64,000 nucleotides of DNA, taken from NCBI RefSeq assembly GCF_025215495.1, contig NZ_CP104302.1, forward strand, positions 558,001-622,000, written 5' to 3'. This document shows, piece after piece, positions 55,407 through 64,000 of the stretch. Under the pieces are notes generated by a model. It was given only the letters and a program-made list of their open reading frames with translations. It was not told the origin of the DNA and made no database searches. This stretch comes from Mycolicibacterium brumae (GTDB taxonomy: Bacteria > Actinomycetota > Actinomycetes > Mycobacteriales > Mycobacteriaceae). A program made the translations under genes and the position numbers. Positions within the stretch are counted from its first letter, which is position 1, and each line of letters starts with the position of its first letter.

Positions 55407-56144
55407 ATGATCGGAGTGAACTTGGACGGCAATGTCCTCACCATCGAAATGCAGCGCGAGCAACGGCGGAACGCGCTCAATTGCGAACTCGTGGACGCAC
55501 TGCGCGAGACCATCGAGGAGGCGGGCGCCAACCCCGACGTGCACGTCGTGGTGCTCACCGGCGCCGGTTCGGTGTTCAGCTCCGGCGCCGATCTGACCGA
55601 CGCCGCCGGGATGGCCGAGAAGCTGCCGGACAAGGCGCTGGCGCTGAACCTGGCCATCGACCAGTCCCGGTTGCCGGTGATCGGCGCGCTCAACGGGCCG
55701 GCGATCGGCGCCGGCCTGATCCTGGCCATGATCTGCGACCTGCGGGTGGCGGTCCCGGAGACCTTCTTCCAGTTCCCGATCGCCAAATACGGTCTGGCCC
55801 TGGATAACTGGAGCATTCGTCGGCTTACCTCGCTGGTGGGCGCCGGCCGGGCCCGGGCCATGCTGCTGGGCGCCGAGCGGCTCTCGGTCGAGACCGCGCT
55901 GCAGACCGGCCTGGTCAACCGGATGGGCACGCTGGCCGACGCGCAGGCCTGGGCCGCCGAACTCGCCGGTTACGCCCCGCTGTCGCTGCAGCACTCCAAG
56001 CGCGTGCTCAACGACGACGGCGCCTACGACGTCACCCCCGATCAGCACAAGCAGATGTTCGATAAGGCGTGGGCCAGCAAGGACGTCATCGAGGCCCAGG
56101 TGGCGCGGTTCGAGAAGCGCGCCCCGAAGTTCATCGGCGGCTGA
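55407..56144 (+). CDS. echA6: Enoyl-CoA hydratase/isomerase family protein EchA6
   Basis: A 245-residue crotonase: [29 protein letters not shown], oxyanion-hole segments [13 protein letters not shown] and [21 protein letters not shown]. The catalytic Glu positions of hydratases are replaced here (KYGLALDNW follows PIA). In M. tuberculosis EchA6 (Rv0905) lacks hydratase activity and binds acyl-CoA for mycolic acid synthesis, and this sequence is similar in length and context. It lies 26 bases from divergent accD3 and 2 bases before the MBL hydrolase gene. Confidence 0.9.
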   Translation: MIGVNLDGNVLTIEMQREQRRNALNCELVDALRETIEEAGANPDVHVVVLTGAGSVFSSGADLTDAAGMAEKLPDKALALNLAIDQSRLPVIGALNGPAIGAGLILAMICDLRVAVPETFFQFPIAKYGLALDNWSIRRLTSLVGAGRARAMLLGAERLSVETALQTGLVNRMGTLADAQAWAAELAGYAPLSLQHSKRVLNDDGAYDVTPDQHKQMFDKAWASKDVIEAQVARFEKRAPKFIGG

Positions 56145-56146
56145 AC

Positions 56147-57253
56147 ATGCTGGGGCAAGCGATTCGGTTGGCCGGTGGCACCGCGGCGATGGTGTCCGGC
56201 GGTTGGGTGATGCACGCCCTGCACGGTGTGCCCAAATCACTGGGCGCCAGCCCGATGCAGATCCACCGCGTCGCCAAGGACTCGCCCAACTACCGCGACG
56301 GGGTGTTCCACAACACCGAGCCGTCGGTGATGCTCAGCATCGACCGGGCCCAGATGTGGAAGGTCGCCCACGACATGTTCGGCGGCACCGGGCAGCGGCC
56401 GGCCGGCGAGATCCCGGTCGTCGTGCCGGACATCTGCTCGCCGGCCGCCGACCTGGCCGCCACCTGGATGGGCCACTCCTCGGTGCTCATCGAGGTCGAC
56501 GGCTACCGGGTGCTGGCCGACCCGGTGTGGAGTCAGCGCTGCTCGCCCTCGCAGGTCGTCGGCCCCGCCCGGCTGCACCCGACGCCGTTGCCGCTGAGCT
56601 CGCTGCCGGCCATCGACGCGGTGATCATCAGCCACGACCACTATGACCACCTCGACACCGAAACCATCGTCGAACTGGGCCGCGGTCAGAACGCGCTGTT
56701 CTACGTTCCGCTCGGCATCGGCCAGCACCTGCGCCGGTGGGGCATCCCGGACGCCCGGATCACCGAGCTGGACTGGGGCGAGCGCGCCCGGCTCGCCGAA
56801 TTGGAGCTCGTCTGCACCCCGGCCCGGCACTTCTCCGGCCGCAGCCTGAGCCGCGACCACACGCTGTGGTCGTCCTGGGCGGTGCTCGGGCCGCGGCACC
56901 GGGTTTTCTTCGGCGGCGACACCGGCTACACCAAGGCGTTCGCCGACGTCGGTGACGAGCTCGGCCCGTTCGACCTGACCCTGATGCCCGTCGGGGCCTA
57001 TCACCCCAGTTGGCCGGACATCCACATGAACCCGGAGGAGGCGGTCCGCGCGCACCGCGACGTCTCCGACTCCGGGCTGCTGGTGCCGATCCACTGGGCC
57101 ACCTTCCGGCTGGCCCCGCACGCCTGGTCCGAGCCGGTCGAGCGGATGCTCAGCGCCGCCGCGGAGACCGGGGTCGCCACCGCGACGCCGCGCCCCGGGC
57201 AGCGGGTGGCGCAGCTCGGAGACGCGGCCGACGCGTGGTGGCGGGAGCTTTAG
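56147..57253 (+). CDS. MBL-fold metal-dependent hydrolase (NAPE-PLD-like, Rv0906)
   Basis: A 368-residue protein with an N-terminal hydrophobic stretch (LAGGTAAMVSGGWVMHALHG) and a metallo-beta-lactamase domain of the NAPE-phospholipase D-like group. Zinc motif: VIISHDHYDHLDTETI (HxHxDH), with WMGHSSVLIEVDGYRVLADPVW, CTPARHFSGRSL, FFGGDTGYTKAF and LVPIHWATFRLA supplying the further ligands. It probably hydrolyses a lipid-like phosphodiester or related substrate near the membrane. ATG 56147 lies 2 bases after the echA6 stop, suggesting co-transcription. It overlaps the convergent gene's stop by 4 bases. Confidence 0.9.
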   Translation: MLGQAIRLAGGTAAMVSGGWVMHALHGVPKSLGASPMQIHRVAKDSPNYRDGVFHNTEPSVMLSIDRAQMWKVAHDMFGGTGQRPAGEIPVVVPDICSPAADLAATWMGHSSVLIEVDGYRVLADPVWSQRCSPSQVVGPARLHPTPLPLSSLPAIDAVIISHDHYDHLDTETIVELGRGQNALFYVPLGIGQHLRRWGIPDARITELDWGERARLAELELVCTPARHFSGRSLSRDHTLWSSWAVLGPRHRVFFGGDTGYTKAFADVGDELGPFDLTLMPVGAYHPSWPDIHMNPEEAVRAHRDVSDSGLLVPIHWATFRLAPHAWSEPVERMLSAAAETGVATATPRPGQRVAQLGDAADAWWREL

Positions 57254-57684
57254 CTCGTATAACTGCCGACGGCCATCCCGACGCCGTTCCACGGTTTGAG
57301 CACCTGGACGTTCACCAGTCCGCTGCCGGCGTCGACCACGAAGGAGCCGTCCCACGCGGCGGGCACGCTGCCCGACGTCGCGTTGGTCAAGTTCTGCCAG
57401 TTCAGCACCCGGTCGTCGATGCCCCAGTACTGATCCGTCGTGACGCACGGCGCGGCGGGACCGGCCAGGCCGCCCTTCACGCAGTCCGCGCGGACGTTGA
57501 GCACGCCGGCGTCGTCCACCCAACCGGAGTAGTGCGCGTTGGGGAACGGCAGCGGGTCCCGGAGCATCGGCGTGCTCACCCAGCCCTCCAGCGCGATGGG
57601 ACCGGCCGCCGACGCGGTGGGCGGGACGCACCACGGGGCGATCAGCAGAGCGGACGCGGTGATGGTTCGTGCGATTTTCGTCAT
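57250..57684 (-). CDS. Small secreted protein of unknown function
   Basis: A 144-residue protein with a signal peptide: [26 protein letters not shown], likely cut near residue 27. The mature part is rich in Trp, Asn and Val: [40 protein letters not shown] and [16 protein letters not shown], with one Cys pair (DCVKG and PCVTT). It is not recognised as a named family. ATG 57684 is chosen because the signal peptide begins there; a GTG upstream would add ten residues. It is divergent from ctpE and convergent with the MBL hydrolase. Confidence 0.75.
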   Translation of the reverse strand: MTKIARTITASALLIAPWCVPPTASAAGPIALEGWVSTPMLRDPLPFPNAHYSGWVDDAGVLNVRADCVKGGLAGPAAPCVTTDQYWGIDDRVLNWQNLTNATSGSVPAAWDGSFVVDAGSGLVNVQVLKPWNGVGMAVGSYTS

Positions 57685-57821
57685 GGCTTTCCTCACAGCC
57701 TGTCGGGGGCACATCCTCTGTTCGTCCTGCCCTTCCGTCTTACGTGAAATCGGGGGCTCCCGCCGTTTCCGCTGGCGTCGCGCCCGGCACGCCGGCGCGG
57801 GCAGCGGTTAGAGTTCCTGCT

Positions 57822-60227
57822 GTGACGACCCCCGCCGTGACGTCGGCCGCCGGCCTCACCGACGCCCAGGTGGCCGAGCGCATCGCCGACGGCCGCACCA
57901 ACGACGTCCCCACCCGCGCCGCGCGCAGTGTCTCCGAGATCATCCGCGCCAACGTGTTCACCCGGATCAACGCGATACTGGGTGTGCTGTTTCTGATCGT
58001 GCTGTCCACCGGCTCACTGATCAACGGCATGTTCGGGCTGCTGATCATCGCCAACAGCGGCATCGGCATCATCCAGGAACTGCGCGCCAAGAAGACCCTG
58101 GACAACCTGGCCATCGTCGGCCAGGCCCGGCCCACCGTCCGGCGGGCGTCCGGGACCAAGGAACTGCCGCCCAACGAGGTGGTGCTCGACGACGTCATCG
58201 AACTCGGGCCCGGCGATCAGATCGTCGTCGACGGCGAGGTGCTGGAGGCGGCCAACCTGGAGGTCGACGAGGCGCTGCTGACCGGCGAGGCCGACCCGAT
58301 CGACAAGACCGTCGGCGCCGCGGTGATGTCCGGCAGCTTCGTGGTCGCCGGCTCCGGCGCGTACCGCGCCACCAAGGTCGGCCGGGAGGCCTACGCGGCG
58401 AAGCTCGCCGAAGAGGCCAGCAAGTTCACCCTGGTGAAATCCGAGCTGCGCAGCGGCATCAACCAGATCCTGCGGTTCATCACCTACCTGCTGTGGCCGG
58501 CCGGGCTGCTGACCATCTACACCCAGCTGTTCACCACCGGAGCGGACTGGCGCGAAGCGGTGCTGCGGATGGTCGGCGCGCTGGTGCCGATGGTGCCCGA
58601 GGGCCTGGTGCTGATGACCTCCATCGCGTTCGCGGTCGGCGTCATCCGGCTGGGGCAGCGCCAGTGCCTGGTCAACGAACTGCCGGCCATCGAGGGCCTG
58701 GCCCGCGTCGACGTGGTGTGCGCCGACAAGACCGGCACCCTGACCGAGAACGGGATGCGGCTGCACGAGGTCACCTGGCTCGACGACCGCGCCGGCGACC
58801 AAACCAACCCGGAGATCGCGCTGGCCGCGCTCGCCGCCGCCGACTCCCGGCCCAACGCCAGCATGCAGGCCATCGCCGAGGCCTACCCCGAGGCCCCGGG
58901 GTGGACCGAAACCGCCTCGGCCCCTTTCAAATCCGCCACGAAGTGGAGCGGAAGCTCGTTCGGCGCCGACGGCAACTGGGTGATCGGCGCCCCCGACGTG
59001 CTCACCGACCAGGACTCGCCGGTCGCCGAGCGCGCCGAAACCGTTGGCGCGCAGGGTCTCCGCGTGCTGCTGCTGGGCCAGTCCGACCGCAGCGTCGACG
59101 CGCCCGACGCGCCCGGCGACGTCACCCCGGTCGCGCTGGTGGTGCTGGAGCAGAAGGTCCGGCCCGACGCCAAGGCCACCCTGGACTACTTCGCCAGCCA
59201 GAACGTCACCGTCAAGGTGATCTCCGGCGACAACGCGGTGTCCGTCGGCGCGGTCGCGGGATCCCTTGGGCTGCACGGCGAAACCCTCGACGCCCGCAAG
59301 CTGCCGTCCGACCAGGAGCCGCTGGCCGAGGTGCTGGAGGAGTACACCACCTTCGGCCGGGTCCGCCCCGATCAGAAGCGGGCGATGGTCGGTGCGCTGC
59401 AGTCCCGCGACCACACAGTCGCGATGACCGGCGACGGTGTCAACGACGTGCTGGCGCTCAAGGACGCCGACATCGGCGTCGCGATGGGCTCCGGCAGCCC
59501 GGCGTCACGCGCGGTGGCCCAGATCGTGTTGCTGGACAACAAGTTCGCCACCCTGCCTTATGTGGTGGGCGAGGGCCGGCGGGTGATCGGCAATATCGAG
59601 CGGGTCTCGAACCTGTTTTTGACCAAGACCGTGTACTCGGTGCTGCTGGCCATGCTGGTCGGTGTGGTCGGCCTCGGCGCCGAACTGTTCGGCGCCGACC
59701 CGATGCTCTTCCCGTTCCAGCCGATCCACGTCACCATCGCCGCCTGGTTCACCATCGGAATCCCAGCGTTCGTGCTGTCACTGGCTCCCAACAATGAACG
59801 TGCGCACACCGGTTTCGTGCGCCGGGTGATGACCGCCGCGCTGCCGTCGGGCCTGGTGGTGGGCATCGCGACGTTCGTCAGCTACGTGCTCGCCAACCCG
59901 GGGATGTCCGCGCCAGCCGAGTTGCAGGCGCAGGCCTCGACCGCGGCGTTCGTCACGCTGCTGATCAGCGCGTGGTGGGTGCTGGCCACGGTGGCCCGCC
60001 CGTACGAGTGGTGGCGGGTGCTGTTGGTGGCCACCTCGGCGTTGGCCTACGCGGTGATTTTTTCCATCCCGCTGGCCCGCGAGACCTTCCTGCTGGACCC
60101 GTCGAACGCGCCGATGATGCTGACGGCGGTGGGAATCGGGCTGGTCGCGGCGGTGGCCATCGAGGGTCTGTGGTGGGCCCAGGGCCGGATCCTCGGCGAG
60201 CCGAGACGCTTGTGGCGGGAGCGCTGA
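57822..60227 (+). CDS. ctpE: P-type ATPase CtpE (calcium uptake)
   Basis: An 801-residue P-type ATPase. It has [22 protein letters not shown] (helices 1-2), the actuator-domain motif [11 protein letters not shown], the phosphorylation motif [12 protein letters not shown] with D302, [24 protein letters not shown] and six C-terminal helices. It matches CtpE (Rv0908, 797 residues), which imports Ca2+ and supports cell-surface integrity. GTG 57822 ([16 protein letters not shown]) is chosen because upstream codons lack homology. It precedes the Rv0909/Rv0910-like pair, in the same order as in M. tuberculosis. Confidence 0.93.
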   Translation: MTTPAVTSAAGLTDAQVAERIADGRTNDVPTRAARSVSEIIRANVFTRINAILGVLFLIVLSTGSLINGMFGLLIIANSGIGIIQELRAKKTLDNLAIVGQARPTVRRASGTKELPPNEVVLDDVIELGPGDQIVVDGEVLEAANLEVDEALLTGEADPIDKTVGAAVMSGSFVVAGSGAYRATKVGREAYAAKLAEEASKFTLVKSELRSGINQILRFITYLLWPAGLLTIYTQLFTTGADWREAVLRMVGALVPMVPEGLVLMTSIAFAVGVIRLGQRQCLVNELPAIEGLARVDVVCADKTGTLTENGMRLHEVTWLDDRAGDQTNPEIALAALAAADSRPNASMQAIAEAYPEAPGWTETASAPFKSATKWSGSSFGADGNWVIGAPDVLTDQDSPVAERAETVGAQGLRVLLLGQSDRSVDAPDAPGDVTPVALVVLEQKVRPDAKATLDYFASQNVTVKVISGDNAVSVGAVAGSLGLHGETLDARKLPSDQEPLAEVLEEYTTFGRVRPDQKRAMVGALQSRDHTVAMTGDGVNDVLALKDADIGVAMGSGSPASRAVAQIVLLDNKFATLPYVVGEGRRVIGNIERVSNLFLTKTVYSVLLAMLVGVVGLGAELFGADPMLFPFQPIHVTIAAWFTIGIPAFVLSLAPNNERAHTGFVRRVMTAALPSGLVVGIATFVSYVLANPGMSAPAELQAQASTAAFVTLLISAWWVLATVARPYEWWRVLLVATSALAYAVIFSIPLARETFLLDPSNAPMMLTAVGIGLVAAVAIEGLWWAQGRILGEPRRLWRER

Positions 60228-60273
60228 GCGCTCACAATTGCCGGGCAAGGTCAACCGTTTGAGAGGGGAACAG

Positions 60274-60489
60274 ATGTCATTCATCGACAAGGCCAAGGAG
60301 ACCATCGCGGCCAACGCCGACAAGGCCAAGGAAGTCATCAGCGCCAACGCCGACAAGGTGGAGGCCGCGATCGATAAGGTCGGCGACAAGATCGACGAGA
60401 AGACCGACGGCAAGTTCGCCTCCGCGGTCGACAAGGCGCAGGAAGCCGCCAAGAGCGCCGCCGACAAGCTCAAGGGCGACAAGCCCTGA
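60274..60489 (+). CDS. Rv0909-like small Lys/Ala-rich protein (proposed antitoxin)
   Basis: A 71-residue, highly charged, helical protein built of degenerate 11-residue repeats: DKAKETIAANADKAKEVISANADKVEAAIDKVGDKIDEKTDGKFASAVDKAQEAAKSAADKLKGDKP. It starts MSFIDKAKE behind GAGAGGGGAA. The family (antitoxin Rv0909/MT0933) is annotated as the antitoxin of a toxin-antitoxin pair with the following SRPBCC protein in M. tuberculosis. The LEA-like repeat makes it probably disordered until bound. No DNA-binding motif is seen. Confidence 0.85.
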   Translation: MSFIDKAKETIAANADKAKEVISANADKVEAAIDKVGDKIDEKTDGKFASAVDKAQEAAKSAADKLKGDKP

Positions 60490-60563
60490 CAGCCCGCGCG
60501 GTCCGCAGCTGAACGGGCGGCCTGACCCACACCCGGGTCGGGCCGCCTGCCAGAATCAGGGGT

Positions 60564-60995
60564 ATGGCGAAGCTTTCTGTCTCCGTTGATCTCCCGCTGA
60601 CACCCGAGCAGGCATGGGAGGCTGCCTCGGATCTGTCGCGCTATTCCGACTGGCTCTCGATCCACCGGGTGTGGCGCAGCGCGCTGCCGGAGAAGCTGGA
60701 AAAGGGCACCGTCATCTCGTCCATCGTCGAGGTGAAGGGCATGCCGAACCTGGTCAAGTGGACCATCGTGAGCTACAAGCCTCCGCAGTCGATGACCCTC
60801 AACGGCGACGGCAAGGGTGGGGTGAAGATCAAGCTGATCGGCCGGGTGGTCCCCACCGGGGACGGCTCCACCTTCACCCTCGACATCCACCTCGGCGGCC
60901 CGGCGCTGTTCGGCCCGATCGGCATGATCGTCGCCGGCGCCCTCAAGGGCGACATTCGCCAGTCCCTGGACCAGTTCAAGGCGATCTACGCTTAG
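60564..60995 (+). CDS. Rv0910-like SRPBCC protein (proposed toxin)
   Basis: A 143-residue START-like protein: AKLSVSVDLPLTPEQAWEAASDLSRYSDWLSIHRVWRSALPEKLEKGTVISSIVEVKGMPNLVKWTIVSYKPPQSMTLNGDGKGGVKIKLIGRVVP and a C-terminal helix DIRQSLDQFKAIYA. It is the proposed toxin of the Rv0909-Rv0910 pair. It starts 74 bases after the small gene. Toxicity is not visible in the sequence. It ends just before the large 30-31-bp repeat array. Confidence 0.85.
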   Translation: MAKLSVSVDLPLTPEQAWEAASDLSRYSDWLSIHRVWRSALPEKLEKGTVISSIVEVKGMPNLVKWTIVSYKPPQSMTLNGDGKGGVKIKLIGRVVPTGDGSTFTLDIHLGGPALFGPIGMIVAGALKGDIRQSLDQFKAIYA

Positions 60996-61137
60996 GCGGT
61001 ATGAGGAGGCTGGGGCCTCGCACATGTGAACGTGGGTTGCCGTCAGGGCGTGTTACGTAGGTGGCTGGTGATGCTGTGGCGTGACGGACGGACGTCATGT
61101 TCGCCCCGAGGGTTGCGTCCCGGGTCGATCCTGCCGT

Positions 61138-61621
61138 GAGCGTGCACTGAGGGTCGGTTTTGGCGGGCGAGCGTGCACTGCCGGTCACATTCCGTCGTGA
61201 GCGTGCACTGACGGTCAGTGTTTCGTTGGCGAGCGTGCACTGAGGGTCGGTTTTGGCGGGCGAGCGTGCACTGACGGTCAGATTCCGCGGCGAGCGTGCA
61301 CTGAGGGTCGGTTTTGGCCGCGAGCGTGCACTGAGGTCCGTGGATTCGCGCCAGCGTGCACTCACGTTCGCGTTTCCCCAGGTGAGGGCGAACGCCACTG
61401 CACGCTCGTGACGCAGAAGTGGGCCTGGCTGCACGCTCGCGGCCAAAACCGACCGTGGATGCACGCTCGCGGCCAAAACCGACCGTGGATGCACGCTCGC
61501 GGCCAAAACCGACCGTGGATGCACGCTCGCCGCCGAAACCGACGGTGGATGCACGCTCGCTGCCGAAACTGACCGTGGATGCACGCTCACGCTGCCGAAG
61601 CGACTGAGAGCGCACGCTCAC
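61138..61621. repeat. Large inverted array of 30-31-bp repeats
   Basis: Units beginning GAGCGTGCA occur on the plus strand at 61138, 61169, 61199, 61231, 61262, 61292, 61322 and (degenerate) 61353. They are followed by units in the opposite orientation, seen as GCACGCTC, at 61401, 61431, 61461, 61491, 61521, 61551, 61581 and 61612. Spacing is 30-32 bases. Both halves share a core GGTCGGTTTTGGC. The 762-base gap between Rv0910-like and the convergent histidine kinase holds no gene: both strands have frames, but their products are only repeat translations. Confidence 0.93.
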
Positions 61622-61666
61622 CCCGGGAACACGGACCAGACTTCGCCTTCGCGGCGAAGATCCGAC

Positions 61667-63509
<1,843 letters not shown>

Positions 63510-63535
63510 GGTTACACCCTAGCGATCGGGGACCG

Positions 63536-63549
63536 TTTGGGGACTTTGG
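63536..63549. promoter_or_regulatory. DosR-box-like half-site upstream of the dosR-like gene
   Basis: TTTGGGGACTTTGG resembles the left half of the DosR consensus (TTSGGGACTWWAG). Two further CGGGGAC copies lie at 63527 and 63559. The right half of the palindrome is missing. Autoregulation is plausible but weakly supported. Confidence 0.35.
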
Positions 63550-63790
63550 CGCGCGTATCGGGGACGTTCGCCGGTATTTCAGGGCTGCTCAGGCTGGCAA
63601 TGTCAGGGGTGGCAGACCGCCGGCGACGGTGACCCGGACTCCGCGGGGGAGGTCCCGGTGGCGCTGGTTGCGGCGGTCTGCCGATTCCTCGCCTGGTGAT
63701 CCGGCGGCGGCGCAGTTGCCACCGCGCTATGACGCCGGCGGCCGCCGCGCTTAGACGCCGGCGGGCGGTGCGGGGTTTACGCTGGCGGCT

Positions 63791-64000
63791 GTGATCAGAC
63801 TGCTGGTGAACTTCCTCATCTTCCTCGGCTCGTCAGCCATCGGCCTGCTGGTCGCCTGGCTGATCCTGCGTCCGGAGTTGTCCGTGCGGCCGTCGGGCTT
63901 CATCACCGCGGTATTGATCCTGGCGGTGGCGCAGGCGGTGCTCGCGCCGTTCTTCGCCAAGATGGCCAGCCGGTACGCCGGCGCGTTCCTGGGTGGGGTG
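63791..64000 (+). CDS. Phage-holin-family-like membrane protein (N-terminal part)
   Basis: The first 70 residues of a gene cut by the window end, starting at GTG. IRLLVNFLIFLGSSAIGLLVAWLIL is the first helix, FITAVLILAVAQAVLAPFFAKM the second, then SRYAGAFLGGV leads into a third. This resembles the four-helix 'phage holin family' proteins common in mycobacteria. No phage genes are near. The 281 bases between it and the dosR-like gene hold only the DosR-box-like repeats and no supported gene. Confidence 0.7.
   Translation, partial: MIRLLVNFLIFLGSSAIGLLVAWLILRPELSVRPSGFITAVLILAVAQAVLAPFFAKMASRYAGAFLGGV

Noticed and set aside
61138..61621. CRISPR array
   Set aside because: Period and copy number look CRISPR-like, but the whole unit is repeated with no unique spacers, orientation flips midway and no cas genes are present.
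61043..61621. Repetitive protein-coding genes in the array on both strands
   Set aside because: The frames exist only because the repeat unit lacks stops; the products are periodic and unlike any protein, and no ribosome-binding site precedes them.
63520..63570. Full DosR box upstream of the dosR-like gene
   Set aside because: Only the left half of the palindrome is present; kept as a low-confidence half-site instead.

Overview
The window is GC-rich, densely coded and very probably chromosomal DNA of a non-tuberculous mycobacterium (Mycolicibacterium type). The evidence is a set of mycobacterial genes in an order that, compared from memory, follows the Mycobacterium tuberculosis segment Rv0857-Rv0910: SRPBCC protein, dapC, fadA, fadB, ercc3, its helicase-like partner, rpfA, cspB, a DUF2771 protein, an MFS transporter, a DUF3027 protein, sepH, serC, a diiron oxygenase, fprB, gltA2, a phytoene-desaturase-like oxidoreductase, arfABC, prrAB, accD3, echA6, an MBL hydrolase, ctpE and the Rv0909/Rv0910 pair. 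No rRNA, tRNA, transposase or true CRISPR array was seen.

Region by region. 1-6.5 kb is a nitrogen-scavenging block: the end of a urea ABC transporter (urtD, urtE), an NCS1 permease and a hydantoin/allantoin racemase on the plus strand, then a tightly overlapping minus-strand operon of a DUF6986 aldolase-like protein, allantoicase and PuuE-type allantoinase. Together these would import ureides and urea and break allantoin down. 6.5-9.7 kb holds a decayed DUF1990 gene, a DipZ-like thiol-disulfide membrane protein, a small secreted protein, an AhpD-like protein and an SRPBCC protein. 9.7-14.5 kb holds dapC facing fadA-fadB across a perfect palindrome, ending in a strong bidirectional terminator. 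14.5-21.4 kb is an accessory insert relative to M. tuberculosis, with a methyltransferase, a membrane-anchored protein with a truncated look-alike, TPR, LLM, nitronate monooxygenase and PPOX genes, and a frameshifted SDR.

21.5-36.4 kb returns to core genes: DNA-repair helicase, rpfA under a c-di-AMP riboswitch and a consensus Crp site, a cold-shock protein, MFS and DUF3027 genes, an rRNA methyltransferase, sepH and serC. 36.5-44.3 kb holds redox and central-metabolism genes (diiron oxygenase, fprB, pdxH, a TetR regulator, citrate synthase, FAD oxidoreductase, FKBP). 44.3-49.5 kb is the most distinctive part: an arfABC operon whose arfC carries a PknH-type sensor domain and which continues into a PknH-like Ser/Thr kinase with the same sensor domain, then a convergent DUF692 (MNIO) cluster. 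49.7-60.2 kb holds prrAB, an ABC-2 exporter, accD3, echA6, an MBL hydrolase and ctpE. 60.3-64 kb holds the Rv0909/Rv0910 pair, a large 30-31-bp repeat array, a compact DosS/DosR-like two-component pair and the start of a membrane protein.

The main unexplained signal is non-coding. All four long convergent intergenic gaps (25.7, 28.3, 32.0 and 61.3 kb) are filled with short GAGCG-type repeats. Three of them have a 30-31-bp period, and two of those form a 144-bp inverted repeat around a conserved three-gene block. At three other loci a segment spanning a gene's stop codon is tandemly duplicated.
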